Shown here: positions 24,505 through 36,990 of the stretch, one piece after another
Layout: each line of letters opens with the position of its first letter
Numbering within the stretch: position 1 is the first letter of the stretch
Origin: Antilocapra americana
Lineage: Eukaryota; Chordata; Mammalia; Artiodactyla; Antilocapridae
NCBI GenBank assembly: GCA_007570785.1
Contig: ML661885.1
Coordinates: 19,440,995-19,504,994, forward strand
DNA length: 64,000 nucleotides
Reading direction: 5' to 3'
Notes under the pieces: generated by a model
The model's input: the letters and a program-made list of their open reading frames with translations, nothing else
Told to the model about the DNA's origin: nothing
Database searches by the model: none
Program-made: the position numbers and the translations under genes

Positions 24505-24961
24505 TATACAATAGTTAAGAGTGCAGGCTATTGAGCCAGATTTCCCAGGTAAAACTTTTACTCATGTAAAAACTGGTTTACAGCACATCATTTGTTGTAT
24601 CTAAACCACATTTCTCTTGGTTGTATTATAGGGATAAACATGCTATGCTTAGTCACTCAGCTGTGTTCAATTCTGGGTGACTCTATGAACTGTAGCTCAC
24701 CAGGCTCCTCTGTCCATGGAGATTCTCCAGGCAAGAATATGGGAGTGGATTGCTATGCCATCCTCCAGAGGATCTTCCTGAGGGTCTCCTGCACCGCAGG
24801 TAGATTCTTTACCAGCTGAGCTACCCAGAAAGCCGATAGGGATAAATGCCACCTCACAAAGTTATTGCAAGGAACAAATGAGATAAAGCAGGTAAATCAT
24901 TTAGGAAAGTACCTGGCCTATAGTACTTTGTAAAAGAGATAGATCATTTAGCAAGTTCATT
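24505..24961 (-). repeat. MIR SINE, split by a Bov-tA
   Basis: On the plus strand the phrases gttaagagtgcaggctattg, gggataaatgccacctcaca and gtacctggcctatagta follow the order of a reverse-complement MIR (usually ...gggataataat...acctcatagggttgt...gcctggcacatagtaag). It is interrupted by the minus-strand Bov-tA at 24639-24835. Confidence 0.55.
24639..24835 (-). mobile_element. Bov-tA SINE inside MIR
   Basis: Perfect 11-bp duplications atagggataaa at 24628-24638 and 24836-24846 bracket it. Tail (gcttagtcactcagctgtgt) on the left, head (accagctgagctacccagaa) on the right. It inserted into the MIR. Confidence 0.94.
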
Positions 24962-25187
24962 TCAATTCAGTCACTCAGTTGTATCCGACTCTTTGAGACC
25001 CCATGGACAACAGCATGCTAAGCCTCCCTGTCCATGACAAACTCCCAGAGTTTACTCAAACTCATGTCTATTGATCTGGTGATGCCATCCAATCATCTCA
25101 TCCTCTTTCGTCTCCTTCTCCTCCTGCCTTCAGTCTTTCCCAACATCAGGGTCTTTTCAAATGAGCCAACTCTTTGCATCAGCATTT
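24962..25187 (-). mobile_element. BovB LINE 3' end
   Basis: About 225 bp of minus-strand BovB tail and RT C-terminus. The flanks catttagcaag (about 24948) and catttagcaaag (about 25185) look like the target duplication. It forms an inverted pair with the tail of the plus-strand BovB that follows. Confidence 0.88.
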
Positions 25188-25211
25188 AGCAAAGTACCTG
25201 ACTTATGGTAT

Positions 25212-25964
25212 AGTAAAAGAAACTAAAGAGCCTCTTGATGAAAGTGAAAAAGGAGAGTGAAAAACTTGGCTTAAAACTCAACATTCAAAAAATGAAGATC
25301 TTGGCATCCGGTTCCATCACTTTATGGCAAATAAATGGGGAAACAATGAAAACAGTGACAGGCTTTATTTTCTTGGGCTCCAAAATCACTGCAGATTGTG
25401 ACTGCAGCCATGAAGTTGAGATGCTTTCTCCTTGGAAGAAAAGCTATGGCAAACTAGACAGCATATTAAAAAGCAGAGACACTACTTTGCTGATAAAGGC
25501 CTGTCTAGTCAAAGCTATGGTTTTCCCAGTAGCCATGTATCGATGTGAGAGTTGGACCATAAGGAAAGCTGAGTACCAAAGAACTGATGCTTTTGAACTG
25601 TGGTATTGGAGAAGACTCTTGAGAGTCCCTTGGACTGCAATGAGATCAAGACAGTCAATCCTAAAGGAAATTAATCCCAAATATTCACTGGAAGGACTAA
25701 TGTTGAATTGTAGCTGAAGCTCCAATCTTTTGGCTACCTGATGTGAAGAACAGACTCCTTTGAAAAGACTCTGATGCTGGGAAAGATTGAGGACAGGAGG
25801 AGATGGGAAAGACAGAGGATAAGATGATTGGATGGCATCACTGACTCGATGAACTTGACTTTGAGTAAGCTCTGAGAGCTGGTGATGGACAGGGATGCCT
25901 GGCGTGCTGCAGTCCATGGGGTCACAAAGAGTCAGACATTGATGAGCAACTGAAGTGATTGATT
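25212..25964 (+). mobile_element. BovB LINE, 5'-truncated
   Basis: Plus-strand BovB 3' part. The open frame 25235-25717 (160 aa) runs from MMKVKKESEKLGLKLNIQKMK through VAMYRCESW to KEINPKYSLEGLM, then is broken. It lacks the YADD motif and everything upstream. The element ends at about 25964, immediately before a 90-bp segment that is also found, inverted, beside a BovB end at 12.6 kb. Confidence 0.92.
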
Positions 25965-26054
25965 GGCCTATAATAAGTGGTTAATAATAGGTAATGATTA
26001 CTGATTGTAGAAAGAAAAAGTTTCAACCTTCAAAAATAAATGTAAAAAAGTAGG
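25965..26054. repeat. 90-bp inverted duplicate of 12595-12684
   Basis: The reverse complement of this segment matches 12595-12684 at 85 of 90 positions with no gaps. Its first part (ggcctataataagtggttaa) resembles a reversed MIR end, continuing the MIR upstream, which suggests this is the native locus. Confidence 0.9.
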
Positions 26055-27532
26055 CTTAGACTGCTTTTCTAGAAACAATGTTTTCTTTGATAAAGAATCA
26101 AATAATTGTCTATTTCTTTAAGAGGGGTTTTGTCCAGACACACAAAAAATTAATTGAATATGAATTTTTCCTCTGGCTATCTGAAACTATACCTAGGCCA
26201 ATAAAGTTTCTGTTTTTCCTATATAGCCAACTAATTGTTTTATATTTGTCGTGAAAACTAATAGGTCTGAAATGATTACACAGGAAAAGTTTTGTCCATA
26301 ATATGCTTCTCCATTCAAAGATAAATTTTGCTATCACTTGAAGTGATCCTCAACTTAAATGAAGTCTTGTGATGCACATAGTGCTTGAAATACTCTAATT
26401 TGAGTATTTATGATACACTTGTACAAGTTTGTGGTTAAAAATACCTTTTAATCAAAGCAAGACATCTTAAAGATTACATTCTACATTAAACTATTTAAAA
26501 GCTATGCAAAGTAACAAAGATTCCATTGTCTATGCATACTATTTTACAAGGTGATAGGCTAAAAGCGTGAGAAATATTGACTAGAATGCAAAGTTCACAA
26601 ATGTTCTTATTTTGTGTTAGAAGAAAAGCACTGTAACTTTATTTTTCAAGTTCTTACTAAAAAGACATAAACCAGCACTTTAGCAAGTTATTGCAAAGAG
26701 AGTATTTAGTAATACTGTAGAAGGTAACCCCAAAGGGAAAGAAAAAATAGCAGGACCTATTGTATTGGCTTTTTTAAATATTTCCTCTAAAATTGAATTG
26801 AATATTGAATATCCAATTCAATATATATATTCAACTTAATATATTTTAAAATATATACTAAAAGTGTTTGATTGGAGAAATATGACAAATATAGAATTTG
26901 TGTATTTTAATACATTGAATCCCATATTTTAAAGTGAAAACTAGTATTTCTCAAAGCTAAATGAAAATGACTACTGTGTAATTAGAAGGTATGAAAAAGA
27001 AAAATTCTTTGTAAAAAAAATCACATTAAATTCATTGATTATTAAACTTAGATTTTTTTTAATTTTTCCAAAATAAAACAAATAATGAAGATTTAATTGT
27101 TATATTTTGTATTAACTTTGTATATAACTAGCTATTACATTATCACCTGTAGTCATTTCCTTGGTTCATTTACACCCTTTGCTCCCTCCCACAACTTTTG
27201 CAATTTTATTGGCAAATATAATATAATTACATTACATTTCTATATTACTGGTCCAGGAATGCATTTTATATGCATTTTACAAAGTGTATCACTTTATATA
27301 TATAGTTGCTTATATAAAATATGTATATATATCAATATAAAATGAATTATTGGTTAATTTTTATAATGTATATTCTTTTATTGATATTATCTAAATGCTA
27401 TGACTTTGCTATCACATATTCCTTTTTTTTTAATTTTTAAATTTACTTAAATTTTAACTCTCCTCACTTATTTCTTCCATAAACAAGGGAGCAAAAAATT
27501 TTTTTATTGGTATCTAACACAGAATCCTCTAA

Positions 27533-27594
<62 letters not shown>

Positions 27595-28220
27595 TTCAAG
27601 GAGATGCTGATGGCCGGTCTCCAGCAGAGTTTGGTGGGCAGGCTGAACTGATTCTCAAAATGCTCTAACACTGTTCACCACCCTTATCAATCTCTCCCAG
27701 GCCACAAACACTCTGCTGCTTGCTCTACCTTTCCTCCTTTTTCTTCCTCTTCTTTTCTCCAAGTTTAGACTGTACAGACATAGACCTACAAGTGAATAAA
27801 ACTAAACCTTCCAGTTGTTGTGAAGATACTGCTCTATTTAGGACTGAATATAAATTCAGAGGCAAGTAAAGTTCAGTTTCCAATCTGTGTGAGTGGAGGA
27901 CTAACTTATTCCACAGAGAGATAAATGGCAAATTGGAGCTGAAAGGAGGAATCTGGGGTTCAGGAAGGAAACACAGGGGATATGGTACATTATTTAGCCC
28001 TTAAAGAACGGAAGAGTGATTGTCAAGAGTGTTATAAGAGCATCTCAGGAAGGAAGACCATTGTATGTAAACAGACACTGGCTTTGAAACAATGAGATGC
28101 CTGAGGTGAGAAATAGTCAAACCAGAGAGAAAAGGTTCCAGGTAGTCCTGAAACCTTCCTCAGGCCCTGAGGTCTCCAGTCTTGGATCTTGAGTCAACCC
28201 TATCTTCAGATTTGTCTGGC
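26055..28220. other. AT-rich unique stretch with a dinucleotide repeat
   Basis: No gene supported. A compound microsatellite (AT)n(GT)n(AT)n lies at 27535-27594. At 26793-26825 short inverted phrases atattgaat / attcaatat occur. The GC-richer block 27600-28200 has no recognised family; frames there are short. Confidence 0.5.
27535..27594. repeat. Compound (AT)n(GT)n(AT)n microsatellite
   Basis: About 30 bases of AT, 18 of GT, then AT again, read directly from the sequence. Confidence 0.95.
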
Positions 28221-29068
28221 TTTTATTTTTAAGTTAATTTTTATTGGAGTACAATTGCTTTACAATGTTGTGTTTGGTTCTACTGTACAGCAAAATGAAT
28301 CAGTCATATATATACAAAATAACATTCCTTCTCTTGGGTTTCCTTCCCATGCAGGTCACCACAGTGCCTCAAGTAGAGTTCTCTGTCCTATATAGTATGT
28401 TCTCATTAGTTACTTATTTTATGTGTAGTATCAATAGTGTATATGCATCATTACAAATCTCCCAATTCTACCCACTCACCTTTTCCTACTTGATATTCGT
28501 ATATTTGTTCTCTATATCTACATCTCTATTCTTGATTTGCAAATAAGATCATTTGCATCATTTTTCTAGATTCCAAATATCTATGCACATATATGTGTTA
28601 TTTGTTTTTCTCTTTCTGATTTATTTCCCTCTGTATGACACTCTCCAGGTTCATCCACATCTCTACAAATGACCCAATTTTGTTCTTTTAACAGCTGAAT
28701 AATATTCCACTGCATATATATATACATCATCTTCTTTATCCATTCTTTTGCTAATGAACAGTTAAGTCCAGAAATTATAAAACTCTTAGAGAAAATACAC
28801 AGAACACTCTTTGACACAAATAGCAGCAAGATCTTTTTTGACCCACCAACTAGAGTAATGAAAGTAAAAAAAAAAAAAATCAAATAGAACCTAATTAAAC
28901 TTAAAAACTTTGCACAGCAAAGGAAACCATAAACAAGATGAAAAGAAACCCTGAGAATGAGAGAAAATATTTGCAAATGAGGCAACCGATAAAGGATTGA
29001 TCTCCAGTATATATAAGCACCTAATGCAGCTCAGTATCAGAAAAGCAAACAATCAAGAAAATAGGTTC
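28221..29068 (-). mobile_element. L1 LINE with 5' inversion
   Basis: The left part (28221 to about 28760) is minus-strand L1: 3' UTR, then ORF2 C-terminus (the minus frame includes EREKQITHICA and MYIYMQWN, equivalent to IYTMEYYSA). The right part (about 28765-29068) is plus-strand ORF2: gaaattataaaactcttaga through ccaccaactagagtaatg to atgcagctcagtatcag. About 500 bp of ORF2 between the two is missing. Opposite orientation of the 5' part is the hallmark of twin priming. No clear target duplication was found. Confidence 0.85.
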
Positions 29069-29079
29069 AACTTTTGTCA

Positions 29080-31045
29080 TTTGTTGTTGTTCAGTCACTA
29101 AGTTGTGTCTGACTGTTTATCAGCCCATGGACTGCAGCACAAAAAACTTCTCTGTCCTCCAGTTTTTCCCAGAGTTTGCTCAAATTCATGTCCATTAAGT
29201 CAATGATGCTATTTAACCATCTCATCCTCTGTCACCCACTTCTTTTGCCTTCAACCATTCCCAGCATCAGAGTCTTTTCCATGAGTCATAAGATAATTTG
29301 AACATTGTTTTGCCTTGCCTTCTGGGATTGGAATGAAAGCTGACCTTTTCTAGTCCTTTGGCCACTGCTGAGTTTTCCAAATTTGCTGACATATTGAGTG
29401 TAGCACTTAACGGCATCATTCATTTTGAAAAGCCTTCTTATCTCTCCTTGCATGTGTTATTTGCTCAGTCATGTCCAACTCTTTGTAAACCCATGGACTG
29501 TAACCTGCCAGGCTCCTCTGTTCATGGAATTCTCCAGGCAAGAAAACAGGAGTGGTTTGCGATTCCCTTCTCCAGGGAATCTTCACAACCCGAGAATCAA
29601 ACCCAGGTCTCCTGCATTGCAGGCAGATTCTTTACTGTCTGAGCCACCAACCCAATGTCTCTCTTTATTATTCTTTATTACTCTGTTATATCTTTCCTTT
29701 CTCCTTTGCCTTTTGGTTCTTCTCTTTCCTCAGCTATTTTTAAAGGCTCCCTAGACAACCATTTTGTCTTCTAGCGTTTCTTTTCATTTGGGATGATTTT
29801 GGTCACTGCCCCTGTATAGTTTTATGGACTTCTGTCAATAGCTTTTCAGGCACTCTGTCTACTAGATATAATGCCTTAGGTCTATTTTTCACCACTGTTT
29901 AACGATAAGGGATTTGATTTAGGTCATACCTGAATGTCCTAGTGGTTTTCCCTACCTTCTTCACTTTAAGCTTGAATTTTGCAGTAAGTAGCTCATGTTC
30001 AAAGTCACAGTCAGCCCCAGGCCTTGCTTTTGCTCACTGTATAGAACTTCTCCATCTCTGATTGCAAAGAATGTAATAAATCTGATTTCAGTATTGACCA
30101 TTTAGTGACGTCCATGTGTAGAGTCATCCCTTGGGTTGTTGGAAAAGGGTGTTTGCTATGACAAGCGTGTTCTCTTGACAAAACTATGTTAGCCGTAGCC
30201 CTGCTTCATTTTGTACTCTAAGGACAAACTTGCCTGTTATTATGGATATCTCTTGACTTCTTCCTATGATTCAGTCTTTTTTTTTTTTTGGTGTTAGTTG
30301 TAGAAGATCTTGTAGGTTTTCATAGAACCAATCAATTACAGCTTCTTTGGCATCAGTGGTTGAGGCATAGATTTGCATTACTGTGATGTTGGATGGTTTT
30401 CCTTAGAAACAAACCAAGATCATTCTGTTGTTTGTGTGGTTGTGCCCAAGTACTGCATTTTGGACTCTTGTTGACTCTAAGGACTGCTCTATTTCTTGTA
30501 AGGAATTCTTGTCCACAGTAGTACGTATAATGGTCATCTGAATTAAATTTACCAATTCCCATCCCTTTTAGTCCACTGATTCCTAAGATATCAATGCTCA
30601 ATCTTGCTATCCCTGCTGGATCACATCTGTTTACATTTAGCATCCCATGTTCCTAAATAATATTGTTTTTTAAGCATAAGACTTTCACTACCAGACACAT
30701 CCACAATTGTGCATCATTTCTGCTTTAGCCCAACTGCTTCATTCTTTCTGGTGCTATTAGTAATTGCCCTTCACTCTTCCCTAGTAGCATATTGGACGCC
30801 TTCCTACCTGGGTGCTCATCTTTCAGTGTCATTTCTTTTTGCCTTTTCATATTGTTCAAGGGATTCTCACAGCAAGTATACTGGAGTGGCTTGCCATTTC
30901 CTCTTTCAGTGGACCACATTTTGTCAGAACTCTTCATTGTGATGCTTCATGGGTCAAAATCTTGTCATGGTGAAGGGGCTTGTGTGATTTAATGAAGTTT
31001 TGAGTCATGCCAGTAGGCCCACCCAAGACTTTTGTCATAATGAGG
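29080..31045 (-). mobile_element. BovB LINE, RT core deleted, hosting a SINE
   Basis: Minus-strand BovB: 3' tail at 29083-29295, then a jump at about 29297 into the region upstream of RT (tttggccactgctgagtttt) and on through the linker and endonuclease to the 5' part. The RT motifs are therefore deleted. The minus frame 30353-30643 contains IDILGISGLKGMG and FNSDDHY, the endonuclease N-terminal region, but the usual Glu in SELKWTG is Gly. A Bov-tA is nested at 29453-29653. The 5' edge is uncertain. Confidence 0.85.
29453..29653 (-). mobile_element. Bov-tA SINE nested in BovB
   Basis: Tail (gctcagtcatgtccaactct) left, head (tttactgtctgagccaccaa) right, with BovB sequence on both sides (ccttcttatctctccttg before, tatctttcctttctcctttg after). 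Confidence 0.9.
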
Positions 31046-32409
31046 TCTTATTCTGGTACCCTTCACAATTTGCTACTGAAGTTCCACAAAGTTTGACATA
31101 CACTTAGTCCTGAGGCCTAAGTCAAATGATCTTGCTGAAACTGCCTGCTTTCACTCCATTACCTGAGGTCCTGGTTTTAGTGTATACACCTACATAGATA
31201 TATATATGCATTTAGTATATGGAATGATAATTTGTCTGAAATGAGTGGTTCTGCATATGTTTGTGTTAAAGTATGGTGACTTAAAATGTAAATACTAAAA
31301 AAATATAAATATTTACCAAATTATTCCCTGTTGGAAAAAAAAAAATAGTTTGGGGGTTTGTAGAGAGGGTGAAACTTTTACATCTTTACCAATATCTATC
31401 TGTCATACACACACACAAAGAGGGCAAATAATTTCCTTTCTTATAATTACTCTGAGCCTTTCACTTTGTTTTAATCTTTTTTCTTAGAGTCCATTTGTTT
31501 CAAATATATCCCAGCCACTGGTCTGTGTTTATCCTATTCAGCCTTTTTTTTGATAAATATCAATAGTCTATAAAATACTTAGAATACATTTTTGCATGAT
31601 AATTAATAATGCTACACTTTCCCTTTCCTTGTTTTCCAAATTAATCTGACAGTTGTAACTTTGGCAATGCATAACTTCTTTTCAGAATGGTCACAAGGTA
31701 CAAGAGAAATGGCTTTACAAAATTCTAGTTTCTGTCCCTTGAATTGTTCAAAGAAATAAACCTTGATAGTAAAGAGAAAAGTTATTGTAGATGTTTATGG
31801 GGTGCATAAACCCCTTCAGGGTTTCTGGATTCTTCAGTCTGCATTCGTAGCTGTGCCAGGGACAGAGAATGAAGTCCTTGACGGGTACCAATGCGGGCTT
31901 ACCAGGAGAAGAGTGAGTAGATTTAGGGAGCAAAAGAAGGAAAGTATTAAAAGAATTTAACATGGGCCTTGAACAATGATCTCTGTGTTGACAAGTGCCA
32001 AGGTGTTAAAAAAAAAAAAAATGTCTGGAAGTCGGAAACAATAAGAATAAAGGGTGAAAGTTAAGGACACACAGATGTTCTAAGAGGAGGTAATTTCCAC
32101 TTGACCCATACTCCCTTTGCAGGCATATGTATTAAAATGCATGCTTGAAAGAAATGTGTCCTAATGGAAACTTCTCTCCCCACCCCTCCCTCTATTTGTC
32201 AGTCTTATTTTCATGTCTTTGACCATGGATGTTGGTATACTTTTATTTATTTTCCTCTTGGTAAACTCTACCTTTTTAAAAATTTGGTCTCTGCTATGAA
32301 TAGAAATAACAGGAACAACTATAACCATTGCTATTCATCTCTTGGAAATACTGTGATATAAAAAAATTAATTTCTTTGTTTTACTGAATGCAATTGCAAC
32401 CAAATGATA
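31046..32409. other. Unique DNA, no supported gene
   Basis: Contains an A-run (31333-31346) and a short CA run at 31407-31417. Frames at 31748-31963 and 31763-31960 overlap on opposite strands with no family signature. Confidence 0.5.
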
Positions 32410-32570
32410 GGCTGGATTCAATCTTCCTGAGTCAGGAAGATTCTCTTGAGTAAGAAATGACAAGCCACTCCAGTATTCTTCCTTAGAAAATTCCATAAAC
32501 AGAGGAGCCTGGAGGGATACAGATCATGAGGTTGCAAAGAGCTGTACACAACTGAGCTACTGAGCATGGA
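32410..32570 (+). mobile_element. Bov-tA SINE, decayed and 5'-truncated
   Basis: Recognisable by gattcaatcttcctgagtca, aagccactccagtattcttc and aagagctgtacacaactgag. The tRNA-derived head is mostly lost. Confidence 0.78.
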
Positions 32571-35069
32571 TGCACAGTCAAAAGATACTGATTTCCTCAT
32601 TTTACTATTCAACATTATTTTGTGACACACTGACTTGTATAATACAGATATAGTTCTTGAACTTTGTTCTACTAGCCAATCAAATTTTGACCAATGTGTT
32701 AAATTGAAAAGAATCTTCCCACATATCATTTCCCCCTCTTTTACCCAAAACAAATTTTAGGATAACAAAATAAAAGCTGGAATGAGCATATGGAGGCAAG
32801 AAATTAAAAAAAAAATCAGTTAGAGTTTCTTATATAATCAAAAAGGAGATAATCCTTTACTCCACAAATTGTTCCCAAGTCATAACAACCCTCTACCATT
32901 TTACTACTATATACACAGCAACATTTACTTTAGGACCCCTTGAAATTACGAATTATTAGAAAATGAATATTGAAGTTTCATTTTAAAAACTAAACACCAA
33001 CAACAAATCTTTGTCCTGGTGCTATTTCTCTCTGCTGTGTTATTCACTACCAAAGAGAGACCAGTTTGTTATTACTACACATTGGACTGCATAGCCCAGG
33101 ATGGGTTTTATGTTCTCTACACTCTTAGGCTTTGTGGAACTACACTTTCCAATTTATAACAGGAAATCCAATTCTATAAAAATCTAATTATTTCGTATGG
33201 TGGACTCAGCATGACTCTCTCCTCCACTCCTTCCCCCTTTATTTGGCTGAGTGATGAGTGTGTTTCCTCTAGGGTTTATATTTTTCAATCCAGCTACATT
33301 TTGAGAACACACACACAAAAAGGGATTTGGCACACATCTTTTCCCATCTCCTTTCAGTAATTATAGTTAATGAAACTATGTGTGTTTTTTCACTTGTGTG
33401 GTCTTCTGGAAAATAAGAGTTTATTTTATTCCAAAATATGTCATTTCAGTATTTTGGTTGGTTCATTGTTATTATCTTTTTCAAGGGTAACAAGCAGATT
33501 CATTCCAAAAATATGTTAATAATTATGGTATTAACCAAGAAAGCAGTTGCTGTACTTCAAAATTAAAATTCATCTGCTGCTGCTGTGTTCTATAAAAACT
33601 AGGTCATCAGTTTGGGTGTGCCTGCTTAACATGCATTTACTATCCATATGTATTCCCTCACCTAGAGGCCTGATATTTTTAATGAGATTATATCAAAGGA
33701 TGGAAAGGCTGGAGAGTAGTAACATCATTTTATTGAGTAATTCCCAGAACTCTGATCCATTTCAGTTAGGCAATTAAGACTGCTAACTACAATAAATGAT
33801 ACTAAGAGATTATAGAGGTTTTTCTGCATGAGTGCATAGTTTAAAAAATAATTTAGGTTTACTTAACATAAAAAACACTTCCAGAGGGAAAAAATAGTGG
33901 GTTTTTTTTTTTTTCTTTCCACTTTTCAATTTAGCTGAATGCAAAGAAGTGGTTTTCTCTTACTGTGCCTGTGTGGCACTTCTGTGCACTCCGATGATAA
34001 ATGATCTCTTTGAGGTGTGCTGCTCAAAGAAGTAGATTTTAATTGTATGCTTTTCCTCCATGTCACTAAAACCTATAGTGTTCATTAGTATCATATCCAC
34101 TATGGTGTTTAGCTGAGGAAGACTAATAAGCCTAAATACTATTCTCACAAAAAGCTGTGTGCATTTAACCTCTTTCTCCCACTTCAACTTATTACTGCTA
34201 TTGCCTCCAAAGACAATAGGAGAGTTCTTAAAAACAAACACAGGAAAATCAAAGTTTGTTGTCTTGAAGAGTTAATTCTGACAGAGAGGTGACCTTTATC
34301 CCTACATGCTCACTCTTTTTTATTTTATTTTATTTTATTTTTTTATCAAGCCTCTCCAAAGGGACTCATCATATGCAGGGCTCTATGAAGAGAAAAAGAA
34401 GAGCATTGTCCTTATCACCTCCTTCCAGAAAGTGGCAGAGTAATAGGACTTTGTAAGGCGAAATGAAGCCCAGTCTGATGGCTGCTGATTAAAAATTGAC
34501 TCTGCCACATCAAAGAGGAGTTGAAGGTGAAAATGATGATCACTTCCCTCTCCCAGGGACCCTGCACCATTTCTTTTATTCAACCTTGAAAGGTTCTTTC
34601 TGAATAAGATAATATCCCTCGAGTCCATTCTGCCTTGGCAGCATGGAAAAATGTAGATCAGTATGCCTATTCTTTATGAAAAAAAATGGGATTTTGTTAA
34701 TGACATAGCACTTTAAAGTGATGGCTTGTATGTGGTAAATGCTGAGAAATTAATTATAAGAGGCTTCTTAGACTATGGATGAAATTAATTGCTGGGATGA
34801 AGCTACTAAAGGATCACTGTAAACCTGAACAGCCTTGACTGCTTTTTCTTGATTATTTTCACTTTTAGATTGAATATAGCTATCTCTGCTCCTTTTATTT
34901 TCACCACATTTTAGAAACACTGAGTTCTTAGAAAGGTTGTCATCTGTAGTTTAATATTCTTATACATAAAAGAAAAAATATATCTTTTTTTTTTTGTAAA
35001 AATACATTACAAGTCTGTATTTCCTGACTGTCTTATGCTACCCACTGGGAAATACAATCCCCAGAGTAC

Positions 35070-35077
35070 AAATATAT

Positions 35078-35124
<47 letters not shown>

Positions 35125-35125
35125 C
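35070..35125. repeat. (AT)n/(TATG) microsatellite
   Basis: Alternating AT with two TG-containing interruptions, read directly. Confidence 0.95.
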
Positions 35126-35751
35126 ACAGAGATATAGTCTAACTAGAGAAACATATACACAAATATAGAGAGAGTTAAAATATTTGTGAAGGAAGATTTT
35201 ACAAAGCATTTATCTGTTTATAGCAAAATACAGAATATGAATCTACACAAAACATCAAAGACAAATGAAGAAAACATTTTACCTTAACTGAAAACAATTA
35301 ACAATATTATGTACAGAATTCATATGGATTTGGCACCTATGAAAGGATTTCATACTTTCATTTCAGATTTTCTCTTGACCCTCTCTTGTCACTAGAGCAG
35401 ACAAAGCACTGCCATGAAGGCCCTTCCTAGCTTCTTTAATTCTGTCTATAATTGTATAATTAAGGAACTTCTCACGGCTTATGATAGAAATCTAAAACAC
35501 ACTATAAAAATTGAAAGGTAAATTTACATAATGACTTGAAATCATTAATATGTGAGCTGAGAATGAATAAATGGAGGCCACAAATTTGGTAAATGAAATA
35601 TTTTGAAGTATTACTTTTCTAACTAATTTTCCTTGTGAGAAAATGAATCATAACTTAAGAGAATATGAAGTTTATGAGTTCATAGCTATGTACTGCGCAG
35701 TGCTTATATTTAAAAATCTCAGAGTGAATTCAACTATATAAAATGATATAC

Positions 35752-35905
35752 TTTTTGAATTTATTTTTAATTGGAGGATGATTGCTTTTCAATATTGTGT
35801 TAATTTCTACCATACATCAACATGAATTAGCCATAGGTATATATATGCCTCCTTCTTCTTGAAACTCCCTCCCATCTCTCACCCATCCTAATCTTCTATG
35901 TTGTC
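35752..35905 (-). mobile_element. L1 3' UTR fragment
   Basis: Phrases attggaggatgattgctttt and catcaacatgaattagccat parallel the fragment at 11.5 kb. Strongly 5'-truncated. Confidence 0.75.
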
Positions 35906-36486
35906 ACAGAACACAAATGCAATATATAACATCAAAAGTCTATTACAGTATTTCTGATGTTATTTTCTTATATCATTTAAATGATAAGCTACACTCTTGT
36001 TAATAACTGAAGAAAAACACATTTTTTGACATGGAAGAAATTGTGATATATAATTATATCAGAAAACAACAAGTTAACTACTAATGGCATTAAAATTTAA
36101 AAATGGAAATAATCTCACTGCTTCAATGACAAGTTTAATACAGTTATAACTGGAAGTACATTATTTGAGTCAATATTTATCTAGAATATCTTTTTGTTTG
36201 CTTTTTAATACACCCAGTTTCCAAAACCATCTAGATTTTGACTTACTGGAGCACTGATGTTTTACACTGCTGTGTCAGTTTCTGCTATACAGCAGAGTGG
36301 ATCACCCTATACACTTCCCCCTCTTTTTGGATTTCCTTCCCATTTAGGTCACCATATATCACTGTCAGCGAATAGTTTCCTGAACTATAAGTAGGTTCTC
36401 ATTAGTTATCTATTTTATGCACACATAGTGTAAATATGTTATTTGACTATGGAGTAGATAATTATTTCTTACCAAAGACAAATTAC

Positions 36487-36610
36487 TGGCCAGAATATTG
36501 GAGTGGGTAGCCATTCCCTTCTCCAGAGGATCTTCCCAACCCAGGGATTGAGCCCATGTCTCCCACACTGCAGGTGAATTCTTTACCAGCTGAGCCACCA
36601 GGGAAACCAC
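36487..36610 (-). mobile_element. Bov-tA SINE, head half only
   Basis: Contains ggagtgggtagccattccct to accagctgagccaccaggga; the BovB-type tail is missing. Nested in the L1 3' UTR. Confidence 0.85.
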
Positions 36611-36990
36611 CAATGTCCTCAATTCATCCCACCTTCCCTTTCCCCTCTTGTTATCCACACATTTGTCCTCTACTTCTGACCTACTTCCTAGAGTAATGAA
36701 AATAAAAACTAAAATAAATAAATAGGACCTAAATAAACTTAAAGCTTGTGCATAACAAAGGAAAACATAAACAAGATTAAAAGACAACCCTCAGAATAGG
36801 AGAAAATATTTGCAATCATCAAAGCAACTGACAAGAGATTTAATCTCCAAAATATGCAAAGATATCATGCAGCTCAATACAAAAAAAAAAAAAAAAACTC
36901 AATTTAAAAGATAAAGACCTAAACAGACATTTCTTTAAAGATATACAGATGGCCAGTGAACACATAAAGATGCTCAGCATCACTAATCAT

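Larger units (their letters stand above)
32571..36228. other. Longest repeat-poor stretch; possible regulatory sequence at 33.95-34.95 kb
   Basis: Apart from microsatellites (TTTTA run at 34318-34342; AT/GT run at 35070-35125) and the L1 tail at 35752-35905, I recognise no repeats. The block 33950-34950 is less AT-rich, lacks homopolymers over long stretches and has homeodomain-type TAATTA cores (aaattaattataag near 34748, aaattaattgc near 34781). No coding pattern was visible. A conserved non-coding element is possible, but untested. Confidence 0.4.

Noticed and set aside
30709..30992. Membrane-protein-like frames rich in Phe/Leu/Ser
   Set aside because: They are antisense to the BovB 5' coding region; hydrophobicity comes from A-rich sense codons.
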